NCBI GenBank assembly: GCA_027186245.1
Contig: CP114488.1
Span: 136,501 to 200,500, forward strand
Direction of reading: 5' to 3'
DNA length: 64,000 nucleotides
Origin: Coriaria nepalensis
Taxonomy: Eukaryota > Streptophyta > Magnoliopsida > Cucurbitales > Coriariaceae
Position 1 is the first letter of the stretch. Every line of letters begins with the position of its first letter. Below the pieces are notes generated by a model. That model saw nothing but the letters and a program-made list of their open reading frames with translations, ran no database searches and was not told the DNA's origin. Below are positions 50,583 through 63,814 of the stretch, in pieces. A program made the position numbers and the translations under genes.

Positions 50583-51215
50583 TTAAGATTTTCTCTCAGG
50601 ACGGTGTTGAGCAGACCCAGATGAAGAAGAAGATTCCGCCATTTTAATAGCTGCCTTTAGACGATCTTCTGTGCCCAAATTAATACTCAAACCACCCTGG
50701 TATGTTTTTTCATCTTTTTTGACCACCTCATCAATATGAACATCTTCGTCAATCGTTAATATCTTAACCCTTTCACCATGTGGGCCCGGGATGATAGTTT
50801 CCTGGACTTTGACTTCTTCGTCGAAATTTACAATCTCGGTTTTCTGAGATTGTCTCTTCTTCTTCTTTACGAAACAACATAGAGCAACTGAGAGAAATGC
50901 AAGGAAGAATAGACCTCCAAGTGAGACAAAGACAACAACTATGATGGTCGAATGATGTCCAGGTGGTGGTGGTGGTGGCGATGGTAAAACATGAGGAGGT
51001 GGTGGTGGAAAAACAGGGTGAGAAGGTGGTGGATGTAAAGAATGAGGTGGTGGGGGAGATGGTTTTATGGGACTTTTGGGTGGTGGTGGGAATCGAGGAG
51101 GATTGCGAGGAGGGGCTGCCCTTGGAGGTGGTGGAAAATTATGGGGTGATGGTGGTGGTGGATGTGGCGGTGGGAAGAATGGGAATGTGTACTCATAGTT
51201 TAGAGTAAGAGGCAT
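50583..51215 (-). CDS. Proline-rich single-pass membrane protein, TED6/TED7-like
   Basis: Resembles TRACHEARY ELEMENT DIFFERENTIATION-RELATED 6/7, plasma-membrane proteins that interact with secondary-wall cellulose synthase during xylem vessel formation. Single exon, 210 residues, start MPLTLNYEYTFPFFPPPHP. Residues 10-90 are a Pro-rich outer region (many PPPP and SPPPP blocks). A membrane helix follows at about 91-113 (TIIVVVFVSLGGLFFLAFLS), then Cys-Cys and a KKKKR stop-transfer cluster. The cytosolic tail has IPGPHGERVKILTIDEDVHIDEVVKKDEK, the most conserved block of the family. A TATA-like box (CTATATATAA on the minus strand, about 51296-51305) lies 80-90 bp upstream of the ATG. Confidence 0.78.
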   Translation of the reverse strand: MPLTLNYEYTFPFFPPPHPPPPSPHNFPPPPRAAPPRNPPRFPPPPKSPIKPSPPPPHSLHPPPSHPVFPPPPPHVLPSPPPPPPGHHSTIIVVVFVSLGGLFFLAFLSVALCCFVKKKKRQSQKTEIVNFDEEVKVQETIIPGPHGERVKILTIDEDVHIDEVVKKDEKTYQGGLSINLGTEDRLKAAIKMAESSSSSGSAQHRPERKS

Positions 51216-52180
51216 TTTGAAAGTGAAAAGGTTTGATGAAGTTAGTAGACTTTTTGTTGTAATTAATGGGTTGAGGATATAGAGATCATGGTAATTTATA
51301 TATAGTAAAGTTGAACAATATTTAACAATATTCATGCTTCTAACTTTTGATTACTTGACTGTGGAGCTAAGATTTTGCTGTATTGTCATTCTTTGATTGC
51401 ATTCAAAATTACTTATTTCTCTCTCGCACTCATACATTATTCATGCATATACGCACACACGTGCGCCCCCTTGCTATGATCAAGGTTTTATTTCACTATA
51501 ATTTAAGGTGTTAAGGATAAGCTGAGTTTTATCCTGTTCATTTGGACCACAGATTTCTGTCTAAACCTCTTCATAATGTCTGTAAATATTCACTTCATCA
51601 GATTAGATGCTATTCATATGAAGAAGATTGACCATTCTTTGGGTGAGGCAAAAGATTGTATGAAAAGTAATGCGTATTAAATTTGCGCCGAGTTCATTTG
51701 TATCTAGAGAGACCGCTTAGACAATTTCCTTCCATTTCTTTAGACAAAGACTCCATTTTTTTCTTCTTTAAGAATGGTCAATTTATTCTCTATGATAATA
51801 ACAATAATGATTCAGCAGCTCTATATCCATGTCTTTCATTTCTCTATTTTCCTAATGAAAATGTAAAGGAACAAAACTATTACATATCAACACCACAAAA
51901 ATAGCAACTCTTTGACAATCAACAACAAATTGCTGAAAAGAATATGAAAAAAATTAAAACAAAAATCAATCTCCACTCCAAAACCACTTTGTCGTGTCTA
52001 CTCGGCAGCAATCTGCTTATCATCTTTGAAGATGGTTTGCCCAAATTCATCCCCCACGTCTGCACAAAATCCTCCAAAAAGGGGAAACAAATAGGAGGTT
52101 CCAGCAAGTAAGAGAGAAATAGGGGAAGAGATAATCTGAGAGAATCAATCCTTTTTTAGAAAGAAATCAAACTTACACAA
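51216..52180. other. Spacer between the TED7-like and TBL genes
   Basis: Promoter of the TED7-like gene on the left and the 3' flank of the TBL gene on the right (both on the minus strand). The ORFs here show no family features. Confidence 0.45.
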
Positions 52181-53730
52181 TTAATTAAGTGCAAAGGAAA
52201 GCAGAATTTCATTCCACATATCAGGCACACCAGGTAAACACCAATGGCTACAATCAGGTACAGATGGATTATCGCTCCACTTCCCTACATGTGCATCGCT
52301 CCGGCTTGCTGACATGGGAGTAATACGCAAAACGGTTGTGGGGCTTTTCATATTCTTAACCACTTCAGATATGGTGTCTGAATAGATGCTCTGGTCCCTT
52401 CCTCTTGTTCCGATCACTGGATGTTTCGTTACATTGCAGAATCTGAAAGTGTGATCTCTGTTGCAAGAAAATTATGTACCCAAAAATAAAAATCTTGTTT
52501 ATGTTTTAAGAGTAAGGGAAAAGAAATTGAAAAACTTTGATTAGTATTAATACCCCCAGTGAGATGGCTCAAAGGTGCGAAAGAAGACACGAGTTTTTCT
52601 AGTATCTATCTTCCTCTCAACCCAAGAAGCCCAGGTGCTAATTGCTGTTCTGAAGGCTGTAGGAATTGACATTCCGAGCTTTAGCGAATTTCCAACCTGG
52701 AAATAGCAACCCCTGTTCAATAAACAGTTTTAGATGCATCTTAGTGTACAAGTTTAAATTGAGAACAGAAGTTAGTTATTTTCTTCTTTTCCTCCAACAT
52801 CTTTATCTGAACTAGTTTGATCATACATTTTCAAAGATCTAAGAAGCATGAATGTGTCAAACATTAGATCATGCAGCTCATTAGATGCATTCATAAGTAA
52901 AGGAAAAAAAAAACTTACAGATTAAAAAGTTTCCCGGGGACCCACCAATGCCCTGTATTGAATATGAGAATATCTGAATCAATCCACTGGCTGCTAATAT
53001 TATCCATCTTGTCCAATCTAAGAACTGACTTCACCCTTTTCGGCAAATGCTTAGGCACCATTCCATGTTGCACAAGAAAAACCGAGCGAAAAAACTCCAC
53101 AGTAAAATTAAATGAACCAAATCTCACACCTAGGTACCTGATACGCTTTGTAATATTATTCCCGTTTATCTCATAGACACTCTCCTTATCCTCTACTCCA
53201 CTCATTAGCAAGCAAATCAAAGACTCCCATTGTGTCCTACTCATAGAATCACCCACAAACACAACCCGTTTACTTCTAAGCCTTTCCAATACATCCTTCA
53301 CATCAAATTTCTTAACATCACAATTCATAGGTTTCCATCTCAATTTGAGATAATCCTTATCCCCTCTTCCATTCTCTAAGCAATTGAATCCTTGTTCTAC
53401 AAAAGGGCATTCCGAAGCATTATACAATGGATAAGAATCATCCATGATCCAATCTCCATTAAAAATATCGCAACTATTTGCCGAGTTATTGGAGTTAGAA
53501 ACAATACTATGAGCCTGAAATGCTAGAGTGAGGCTTGGAAGAACATAGTCATAGCCATGAATAGTTACAAGGAACGAAACTAGAAATCCGCTTAGAACAA
53601 TGACTTGACACTTATTAGAAATACATCCGGATCGACTTACGACTCGTGGGCTTCCGATTCCATGAGCCCTTCTACTTAAAGAAGTGCTCCTGTTTAATGA
53701 TGGACTCTTACTTAAACTACTCATTGCCAT
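52181..53730 (-). CDS. Trichome birefringence-like (TBL) protein, polysaccharide O-acetyltransferase family
   Basis: TBL proteins are Golgi type II membrane enzymes that O-acetylate wall polysaccharides. Exons 52919-53730, 52554-52712 and 52181-52457 join in phase to 415 residues. The start MAMSSLSKSPSLNRS leads a short cytosolic tail with a membrane anchor at about 43-62 (VIVLSGFLVSFLVTIHG). The TBL domain starts with CDIFNGDWIMDDSYPLYNASECPF. The GDS motif (VVFVGDSMSRTQWESL) and the DxxH motif near the C-terminus (PDCSHWCLPGVPDMWNE) are complete, so catalysis is likely. It looks closest to the TBL5-8 group from memory; the acceptor polymer is not known. Non-coding leader exons lie upstream to about 54250. 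Confidence 0.85.
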
Positions 53731-54260
53731 AAATGCTCAATTAGTTTTATATCACCCAAGATTTACTGATATCACTTTCCATTCTAATAGAAACACTATC
53801 AATTCAAGATCCATAACCTTCCTGTAGAAATCCTCAAAACCCATTATAAAGTAAAGACCCAGAATCACCAAGTAGCAGAAAAAGGGGAAACAAATCAAAA
53901 CCCAGTGCTAAAAAATTCGCAAGGAGTCTTTAGAACCCAGAAAACATCAGCTCAGAACGATGAATTAATCGAATAGGTAAATAAATAGGCTTTAGAACTG
54001 AAACAGAATGGAAACCCAGATGCAGAATCAGATTAATTAAGCAAATCTTAGCAAAAGTTGCAGAGAGGGAGTAAAAGAGGTGTAGAATTAGAATAAGAAT
54101 CTACCATTGATATTTTTTCTCGACTGTGCAGAAAGCTGAAAGCTTGAGGAAGAGAATATTCCGGAATGGCGATCGGCGTTGATGGGTACTTCCTTATTTT
54201 AATCTTGGAGTGGAAGAGATCGAAGGTGGTTGAGAAATAGGGAAGGGAAACCATAAAATT
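53731..54260 (-). promoter_or_regulatory. 5' leader of the TBL gene, probably with an intron
   Basis: The sequence upstream of the ATG has no coding signal. A purine/pyrimidine-balanced block at 54110-54250 looks like a first non-coding exon. Confidence 0.35.
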
Positions 54261-55396
54261 TCTTGAAAAAGGAGGTATATTTTATTATTTATTATTTATA
54301 TTGGGCAAGGAGGTTGGGATTTGCTAATCAAATAAGGGTAATTGCGTCATTCCAACTAAGTAAGTTATATTGGATGTGGGAACTTACAAGGCTATAAAGT
54401 ACAATAGTATCCTGGACGATCATACATGTTACAACAATATTAATTTGCATTAGTACAACAAAATAAGCTTTTCACCAAAAATAAGAAACAAACAAAATTT
54501 CCAACAATTTCAATTTCCCCCCCATATCTATCTATCTATCAATCACAAGATCCAAAAATCAATCTTCTAGTTCTCTTAATTAACATACGAGAGAATAATG
54601 ATGTTTTTTTTCCTATTTGTTTGCCCAGAGAGAGAAATATTGGTTACTTTAATCCATTCGCTTATACATTAATTAATAGATCAATCACCTACCCAATTGA
54701 CAGTTGTAGGGGTTTTAATTGATGTTCATACTCATATATGGTATCCGGGTGGGCCGTCTTATTGTCTTATTTATTCCCTTTTCGGGCTCTGAGCTTAGTT
54801 AAATGGTTTCAACCTCCCACTTTATATATTAAGGCCCATTGTCCATGAATCATACTTTCAGCTTTTAAGACGTACGTGGGCGGTGAATGAAGCAGGATGC
54901 ATGATTTCATCCCAAGTTCAATCAAACAACACATGGCACTGGCATAAGGGTTATAAATCAGGATATGAACTTGTATACTTAAAACAGATGTAACAAAGAC
55001 AAGATCTTGAGATCTATAAACCAAATATGCACGCTTTCTTGATCTTAAACAAAGAAAAACTGCCTCCTAGCTATTGTTGATGCATCTATCGTTATTTGCA
55101 TACATCATTTCATAAAGACAGACGCATATGCGTGTGTGATGTTTTTGTATGGATTTATGTATACATAGGAGTTACTTCACTTATCACCGTATGTAATTCA
55201 TTCCCTGAGAAGACAGTGGACCAACCAAACAAACTTTTCCGGCCAATATCCGATCTTGATCAGAATCGAGCTTTTATATGACATTCTAGCTAGATGTTAT
55301 ATATAGTTATACAAACACCGATCCCTATATTTTAGCAATTTTATACCAGTAGCAATTAATAGCACTATTATTTACTAATCAATTACCTCAGTATGC
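54261..55396. other. AT-rich spacer between the TBL and HEC3-like genes
   Basis: No gene is supported; short TCTA repeats (54527-54541) are the only structure noted. Confidence 0.5.
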
Positions 55397-56170
55397 TTAA
55401 TTAAACCCCATGATTTTTCCATCCAAATGGGCGGCTGACGGCTCAGTAGAGGTGGAGGCTCTAACGTCAACCGAGCCGTTCACTTGTTGAGGTGCTCTAA
55501 ACGGCCAGTTTGGGATGGGAGTGGATCCGGGCCCGACGGAGGTGATACCATCATTATTACAGTGGTGTCGATGATTCGATTGTAAGAGACGGATGTGTCG
55601 CTTCAGAAACTTCACATAACGGACCGCTTCATCTAACATGGAAGCCGTGTCCATCTTTGTTCCTCCGGGAACAAGTCTTTGGAGAATACGGACTTTCTCG
55701 CTTATTCTCTCTCTCCTGAGACGGGCGGCCACGCTCTGGGGGTCGTCGCTTATCCATACGTTCCTTCGCTTCGGTTTTCTGAGCGTAGCGGGATCGATAT
55801 CTACCGGCTGCATTGCGGAAATCTTGAACATCATCTCCTTCATGGCGCCAAGCTCTTCTTCTTCCGAATCTTCTTCATGATCTTTATCTTCTTCTTCTTC
55901 TTCCTTATCTTGATCCTCATTCCTCCCCACCACACGATGGAGGATTTCTGATTGATGTCCAAAATGGAATAAGGTTGGAACATGGCTTGAAGATGAGGAA
56001 GGTAAACTATGATGGGGTTGAATTAGAGAGGTATTATTGCAGGTAGGCCAAAGAAAATCAAAGTGAAGTTGGGGAGAAGGAAGTAGGAAATTATGATCAT
56101 GATCATGAAGTTCTTCATCAATGCCGGAGGCAATATGATCAAGATCCGGCCAAGTGTTGTTAATGTTCAT
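55397..56170 (-). CDS. HEC3: bHLH transcription factor, HECATE3-like
   Basis: HECATE bHLH proteins control gynoecium transmitting tissue and stigma, with auxin-cytokinin balance. Intronless, 257 residues from the ATG at 56170 ([16 protein letters not shown]); a longer frame starts only with TTG. An acidic stretch ([20 protein letters not shown]) precedes the family hallmark [21 protein letters not shown] and the basic region [28 protein letters not shown], split by family-typical lack of the E-box Glu. The helices are [29 protein letters not shown]. Two basic-region residues look unusual (Trp in NVWIS, Leu in ARLRRER). The next gene to the right is PME51-like, as at Arabidopsis At5g09750/At5g09760 by memory, which supports the HEC3 name. 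Confidence 0.83.
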   Translation of the reverse strand: MNINNTWPDLDHIASGIDEELHDHDHNFLLPSPQLHFDFLWPTCNNTSLIQPHHSLPSSSSSHVPTLFHFGHQSEILHRVVGRNEDQDKEEEEEDKDHEEDSEEEELGAMKEMMFKISAMQPVDIDPATLRKPKRRNVWISDDPQSVAARLRRERISEKVRILQRLVPGGTKMDTASMLDEAVRYVKFLKRHIRLLQSNHRHHCNNDGITSVGPGSTPIPNWPFRAPQQVNGSVDVRASTSTEPSAAHLDGKIMGFN

Positions 56171-59017
56171 GGTGCAAAAATGGGGATGTTTGTTAATGCT
56201 GTCTGCACAAAACAAAAGGGAAGAGAGGAGAGGAGGTATATGTAAGTAAAGCTAGCTACTGTACGTACGTTTCTTTGAAATTAATTGGTTCTGACTTGTA
56301 TAAATCATAACACATCACAGGCACTGTTTTTGCTATAAAAACACATGAGATTAAGTAAGAGTTTGGTAATATATGGAAATGAGAAGTGCCCTCTTTGATT
56401 TGTTGCTTCAACGAAAGCTGGTTCACGGACGCATCACACTAAGGCTTGAAATTGAGAGAGAAATTTAGGCAAATTGAGATTTATATCTTAAAATTAATTA
56501 GTAATGTATTTTATTTTATATTTTTATTTTAAAATTTATAAGATGATATTTTTATTTATATATATATATAAAAGAATCTAAATTATTCCATTCATAATTA
56601 ATTAATTTTAAATTAAAAATTTATATAGATGAAAAAAGTAATTAATTATTTATAAGTAAAGATACCCGTTACTACAGAAGATCATATGGAGGTCGATTTG
56701 GTAGACAAGACATAAAACTCATGATGTCAAGTCAAGGAGTAGTGGGAAATTAAAGCAACTTGGTTATCGTGCATGGGGTTTGGGTTATTTGGTGAAAGAT
56801 TATATCATTATAATTAGCATAAATGCTTGACATTTTCTGAAATTCTTCTCTATAAAAGCAGGCATCATCACCGTAAGAAAATATACATCATTGTACAAAA
56901 CGCTCGTTGTGTCTTGTCAACTCGTTGATCACGATCACATATATATATATATATATAAATTCACAAAATCCCGAATGTAAATCTAATTTATTTAACCCTA
57001 CCCAGCAGCTACCTTCCCCCCTTCAAATTTGGCCCATTATCCAACCTTCATCAATTGATGTGCTGTCCAAGTAAACAAGCTACCTAGTTAGGTCACATAC
57101 CAATTCATAAGAGGATGAATCGATTACAGAGTACTAATCAATTACGTACTATCTACTACATGCATGCATGAAGTTCTTACTTACCAGAAAAATACATGAA
57201 AATTCTTGGAGATACGTACGTAAGTTGGTAGCTACCTAACTAGGGAGCTCTGATTCACATGGTAATAGCTTAGATGGGGAAGAAATTAAAAACTTGAAGC
57301 AGTGGATTACATGAGCCTTCAAATTTCAATTAATATGTGTCCAGACTATAGGACAACTCTAGGTCGGCAACTTTATTCACGTGCAGGTAAATATAGACAT
57401 TATACTATATATATATATGCACAAAGCTATTACTGTGGGATGAATCCTTCAATCCCAACTCACTTGTAACAGTGTTATTGTAAAGAAAGAGCATGTAGTA
57501 AATGTGTAAAATCAAGTATCTAGCAATGTATCTATATATATGAATGCTTGCGTAATATTGTAACCATTGGCAACTAAAATTTCCAAGGTGTTATCACATG
57601 CAGCATGTGCGGGAGAGCAAGAAAGCTGCATGTAGCATATATATATATATATATATATAGTTATGATGAAAGAGGAAATTCATTATTAACTGAAGTAAAC
57701 TAACTAGAGATTAATATGTGATCCGAAGTTAATTAATGATAATCAAATGGAAAGGTATAGAATTAATGTTGCATGCATGCATGAGGCCATTTGCTGAATT
57801 TGTACTATGTATTCTGTTTGGAAACTGAAGCTAAGCTAGCAAGTTAGCTATATATAGCTAAGAGCTTATAGAAATGAAAACAAATCATGCCCAGTCAACT
57901 GCATCAATTACCATCAAGTCACTGCAGTGCCAACGGATACACTGCAGAAGGAGAACACTTCACAAGGAAATGTGCATCTCTAATGCCTGAAATCATTCAT
58001 GTAATTATTGCCAACCGTTGTCTTCTAGTCATATATATACCTACTGTACAAACACAAAATCAATATAATATCAAGCACTATTCTTTTATAATTGAGCTTA
58101 TCGCGTTCCATGCTTATTTAATTCCTTTGCACAATAGATTCATGATGATGATGATACATGATTCATTCCTTTCCTTTCTGCTTCTAACTAATTATTAGGT
58201 CAATGAAGAAGAAACAAGCAGACAAACCCACGAAATGGATCAGCTCATTCGATCGATGACTAGCTATCTGTACCCGTATACCATTAATGAACTTCAGTTT
58301 TTGTCGAGAGCTGGTAAAAAGTAAACGATCATGAGCAACAGATCTGACAAAAGAAGAAGAAGAAGTTGATTAACTTCTTTCTTCCTTTCTCCTTTTTCAT
58401 CCCATAACTTCTCATAGTGCGAACCATTGTGGCTTAGAGTGAGCAATTTTCCAAAGTTTTCCCAAAATAAGGTAAACGGTGGGGAAAGAGTGTGTCTATC
58501 TTGTTCTTGCTTGGCAAGTCCTTTCGAAGGCTTTTAGTTACGGATAGGATATGAGATAGTGACTTTATTTTCTTAGTTGCTTTTAGTTGGGCATATACTA
58601 AAAGCCCAATGGGCTTATTTGACACACAATTTGAGGACATGGATGGACTTACTATTTAGGACCAATGATCTGAACTTATAAAGGCCCAATCAACAAACGA
58701 GCCCATAAAAATTTATAATAAAACATAGGACCAAGTAAGTGAGAGTGTGACCACACTTGTCTATGAATTCTATCAACAATCTACCTACGTACGGTCTCAT
58801 CTCTAACAACCCGTGAAGTATGCCGGAGACTGCTCTCGTGATTTTCCCAGACGGTTTTCAAAACCACTAACTTCCAAAATCCAAATAGCCACCGTTGCTT
58901 TCCCCCCTTTAAATACAGATGACCCTCACCACTAAGATTAAGAAATCATCATATAACCCCTCCTCCCCTCCCTTTGCCTCATTCCCGTTTCTCAAATCCA
59001 GATTCCTCTTCCTTTCC
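56171..59017. other. Divergent intergenic region between HEC3-like and PME51-like genes
   Basis: 2.8 kb without a supported gene. AT-rich, with TA runs at about 56562-56572, 56940-56957 and 57640-57659, several GCATGCATGC patches and TACGTACGTA motifs. The far right holds the PME promoter: a TATA-like box (TTTAAATACA, about 58908-58917) 100 bp before the chosen start. The small ORFs here (57887-58198 and others) show no family features. Confidence 0.45.
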
Positions 59018-61445
59018 ATGGCCGCCTCCCTCTTCTTCCTCTCCTTCCTCCTCTTCCTCTCCTCCTCCGCCGACCTCCATGTCTCCGCCATTCACAAACT
59101 CAAACCCAATCCCAGATTGCCCTCCCCTACAGTTAAACGTCACGATCAAGCTCCCATTTCCCGCTCCGAGATCCAGCAGGCCTGTAAAGGTACCCGTTTT
59201 CCCGGCCCATGCGAATCCTCCCTGGCCCAACCCAACCGGGTCCCTCCCAACCCCTCCGCCCTACAGATCATCCAATCCGCTGTCGGAGTCTCCACCGACA
59301 ATCTCAACACCGCCAAATCCATGATCAACGATATCCTAGACTCGTCCGCGGGGAATCGGAACCGCTCCAGCGCCGCCAAGATCTGCCTCGAGGTCCTGCA
59401 CAATTCCGAGTACCGGATCTCCCTAGCTAATGACTCTCTGCCGCGTGGAAGGACCAAGGACGCCCGGACATTTATGAGCGCCGCGCTCGTGTTCCAGTAC
59501 GACTGCTGGTCCGCCCTCAAGTACGTGAACGACACGCAGCTGATTAACCAGACGATGTCGTTTCTCGACTCATTGCTCTCGCTTTCCAGCAACGCGCTTA
59601 GCATGATGCTCGCGTACGACACCGCGGGGAACGATACGGCGTCGTGGGGCCCACCTAAAACGGAGCGCGACGGGTTCTGGGAGGTTGGCGGGTCGGATGA
59701 CACAGCTTCCGGGTTGAGTTTCGACGGTGGGTTCCCGTCCAAGATGAAGGCGGACGTTACGGTTTGTAAGGATGGGAGTGACGGCTGTTACAAGTCGGTG
59801 CAGGAAGCCGTTGATGCCGCGCCAGATAACGGTTGGGCGCGAAGGTTCGTGATTTACATAAAGGAGGGGGTTTATGAGGAGACCGTTAGGGTGCCGTTAG
59901 AGAAGAGAAACGTGGTATTTTTGGGAGATGGGATGGGCAAAACCGTCATTACTGGGTCGAGAAATGTGGGCCAGCCTGGTACGACTACCTACGATTCAGC
60001 TACCGTCGGTAAGTCCTCTCATAAACCGTCACCCCCCCCTTACCGGCCTTTTTTTTTTTTCCTCTTGTTTTCCTGTTAAAAAAGTCTCGCCTTTTTGTAA
60101 TCGTCTGCCTCTGAAAAAGCTAAATTGTTTAAACTAAGAGAATTTTTTAGATCACGGCGGATCAATCTTAACATAAATTAACATAAGTAGTATTGATATT
60201 TATGTGACATGATTTGATAGTGAATTCATATACCGTAGACACGATCAAGAACATCGTAGACACTATCCGATCCAAGACTTATTAGAGAAGAAAAGTAAGC
60301 TAAGTTTGTGGAATAAACCAAATGCATGGCTGTCCTTTCTGCATGTAAGATGAGTCTTTAATGTGTTTTTACTTTTGTGCTAGAACTAAGGATCGTAAAT
60401 GTCATGAAGTTGTTAAAAGAGAAGTAAAGTAAGCTAATCTGTGGAGGGAAGTTATTGAACAAATCAAAGCTTAAATTAAAGTCTTCTTGATCATTAGGCT
60501 TACTTTCTTCCCTGTCGGGTCCCCACATAAACTTAAACCTAACTCGGAACTGGATCACAAAAGTCGATTTGTCAGGATTCATTTGAATAGACCATGTCTG
60601 TAGATATTTACATGTGGTCGTTTTTTGAGATTACTAAATAGTAATCTTCATATTATCGTTTCATGATCAAATTCCTTGTTTGAATCAACATATGAACAGG
60701 AGTTCTTGGCGATGGATTCATGGCAAGTGGCCTCACATTCCAAAACACGGCAGGACCTGATGCTCACCAAGCGGTTGCCTTCAGATCAGACAGTGATCTA
60801 TCAGTTATTGAAAGCTGTGAATTCTTGGGCAATCAAGATACTCTTTATGCTCACACTCTTCGCCAGTTCTACAAATCCTGTAGTATAGAAGGCAATGTCG
60901 ATTTCATTTTCGGAAACGCAGCTTCGATATTCCAGGATTGCCATATCTTGGTCCGTCCACGTCAGCTCAAGCCTGAACATGGAGAAAACAGTGTCATCAC
61001 AGCTCATGGTAGAACCGACCCAGCCCAATCAACTGGCTTCGTGTTCCAAAACTGCTTGATAAACGGGACTGAGGAGTACATGGCCTTGTACCGGAGCAAA
61101 CCTCAAGTGCATAAAAACTATCTAGGGAGGCCATGGAAGGAATATTCCCGGACGGTTTTTGTAAATAGTAAACTTGAAGAGCTTATTACTCTGGAAGGAT
61201 GGTTGCCTTGGAGCGGGGATTTTGCATTGAAGACTCTGTTTTATGGGGAACATGGGAATACCGGCCTTGGATCGGACCGGAGCAAGAGGGTCAGCTGGAG
61301 CAGCCTAATTCCGGATGACCATGTAATGAGTTACTCGGTCCAGAATTTCATTCAAGGAGACCAATGGATTCCTTCATCATCATCATCTAAAGATGTTAGA
61401 AGGGAGGAGGCAAGAGGGAATCATAAGAAGATACACAAAGGGTGA
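59018..61445 (+). CDS. PME51: Pectinesterase/pectinesterase inhibitor, PME51-like (type I PME)
   Basis: Removes methyl esters from wall pectin. Two exons, 59018-60008 and 60700-61445, join in phase (TVG/VLGDG) to 578 residues. I chose the ATG at 59018 (CCATGGCC) because an in-frame ATG at 58919 sits right at the TATA box. The signal peptide is [17 protein letters not shown]. The PMEI pro-domain spans about 55-210 ([38 protein letters not shown]). The catalytic domain has GVYEE, QAVAFR, QDTL, DFIFGN and the [13 protein letters not shown] block, with all active-site residues in place. Exon 1 is GC-rich compared with all neighbours. No basic RRLL-type processing site is obvious between the domains. 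Confidence 0.88.
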
Positions 61446-62193
61446 TATCAATTAGGAAAAGACTTCACTAAGTTCCGTGAAATACCTTGCTCTTTATTTT
61501 TGCAAGATCAAGGATTATAATACAACAATATATATGAAAGTTTTATACATTATTGTCTTGGATTTCTGTAGTTCTAAATCCCCACGTATCATCATGTGAT
61601 GGTAAAAAGGAAAAAGGAAAAACAGAGTGGCATGCCCGATTTGCAATTGCAATAGTGGCAAATGTGAAAGGTTCCAATATCTCTCAGACAAAGCAAGTTG
61701 GTATTGGTATTGCTTGGAAGCAATCTATATCTAATTTAGAACGATATCATCTTGTCTAACAGAGTTGTATGGTCTAAATTAGGTTTAGTCAATCATTAAA
61801 AATTTGTCATATTTTATCTATCTCATCATTTTAATTATAATATTTCAGTGATGAACCAAATTTAATTTCGAATCACACAAGACAAGGTGTATGTCTCTTA
61901 TGCTAGACTCATAGGCCCTAAATAATACGGATCCGAAGCCTCATGAGCCCAAATAATAACTTTTAAAAGCCACCCACCCACTAATGACTTGTATTGCAAG
62001 GAAGGCCCAATTCGAGTATGAGAAAGCCTAGAGAGGATAAAGACATTGCTCGAATGCAATAGAGTAACAAGCGTGAATGAATACAGAATTTTCTCCATAC
62101 AACAACAACAATTTGCGTATAAGAAACGTTATAGAAGATAGATAATATGTGTTGTCATTTTCACACGAACTAATAAGTTAAAAATGAAATAAT

Positions 62194-62247
<54 letters not shown>

Positions 62248-63271
62248 GGCTTTCTAATCTGTCCCATATATTTGAGCCACTTGTTTTGGTGACTGCCCTC
62301 TGTTTTTCATGTTTCGATCTGGTATTAGTTTAATAAGAATGAAAGTGACAAGTATTTCAGTTTTTTTCCATTTAGATAGATGCTCAAACAATAATTTATA
62401 CATACATATCTTCAATTCTTTATCTAATAATTTTATATTCTTATTTCTTGGATCATGCAACGAATCCACCTTGAATTGTTCACTATCATAATCACTCACA
62501 CAAGTGGTTTCTTAGTAGTCTTAGTCTAAAAAAATTATATCTAAATATATATATAATGTGTAATTAACGATACAATCTTATCCAAGTGGTAAAAAGCATA
62601 ATATCCCAATACACAAATCATTTACAATTTAGACAGATGGTAAAGATGGGATAAGGTCATTTATAATTTGAATCATTATGTGCATTAAAAAAGGATGCAG
62701 TTGTAGGCTTCTTATTTGGTAGGTTTTTTTACAAGTGGGTGGTTTTGACCCATTTTTGATTTACTTAATGATGTTAAAAGGAAAACATTAAAACCAAATG
62801 AAGACGTGTGTTTCACTTTTAATTATAAAACATCTGTAATGAGAAAAACACATTCAATACCCTTCTTCTTCCTTTTTCGAATTCAACTCATCTCACAAGT
62901 ACTATCTATTTGAGCAAATGTTCTATTATGACCGAGTGAATACAATCAAATATAAGTTAAAACTAAATGAAAGAGAATTGATTTGAGGGTGTAACAACAA
63001 AATTTGATTATCAAATAATCATTCTAAGTTAGCTTATATTCCATGTAACGCCTCACTTTATTACCAAATATAGTTCAACTAGTTAATTGAGAAAAACAAA
63101 GAATTACGAATAACAAATCAATCAAACCCACCCCCCCCCCCCCAGAAAAGAAAAAAAAAAAACTACAAAATATAAGTGGACCAAAACTGATCAGCATGCA
63201 TGAGGCCGATCTCGTCACGTAATCAGTACTTAATTAGCTAATACTAATTGATTCCATCCCCATCATTCCAA
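61446..63271. other. Convergent intergenic region between the PME and DUF506 genes
   Basis: AT-rich with no supported gene. Contains a long (GA)n microsatellite (62201-62246) and a poly(C) run (63130-63143) next to poly(A). Confidence 0.5.
62201..62246. repeat. (GA)n microsatellite, about 22 copies
   Basis: Uninterrupted AG/GA dinucleotide repeat. Shorter (GA)n runs also occur at 24934-24960, 32287-32310 and 63784-63810. Confidence 0.95.
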
Positions 63272-63783
63272 TTAGCAGCAGTTTATACTCATCTTAGAAA
63301 ATTCACTCGACAAACCGGACCCACCTCGATCCAAATGATCATCCCTTCTTGATCTCTTAGGCTTCACCATAGGCGGGGCCCACTTGCCGATCAAACCGCT
63401 ACCAGAGGAGCTTATGGTGGAAGAAGTAGAGGGGGGAGGGTCGTGGGAGAAAGAGAGCCATTTAGACTGCATGTAACAGGTGGTTCTCCAAGGGGGGACG
63501 TGGAGCCCGCTTTGAGTAAGGGAGTGTTTGGCACCTGAGCAGAGGATAGAGATGATTCGGATAAGGCTGTCCTCGGTCCCGACAAAGATTGAAGGCAATG
63601 TGTCAGTGAGCTGTCGGTATTCCGATGTGGGTCTCGCCACTTCAAATTGAGACTTGAAGTCTGTGTCAACTATCACCCTCTTCTTCTTTAGCATGATTTG
63701 AATGTACTCATATTCACCTGATCACAGCATAAAAATCACAAAACCCAGTTAGTAAATTCAACAGAGACAATTAGCAAACTGTT

Positions 63784-63814
<31 letters not shown>

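Noticed and set aside
56171..56215. N-terminal extension of the HEC3-like protein
   Set aside because: It depends on a TTG start; the ATG at 56170 is the first standard start codon.
57887..58198. 103-residue ORF between HEC3 and PME51
   Set aside because: AT-rich spacer with no recognisable domain, splice or promoter support.
58974..59742. Pro/Ser-rich plus-strand ORF and a 198-residue minus-strand ORF
   Set aside because: Shadow frames of the GC-rich PME exon 1, where stops are scarce in all frames.
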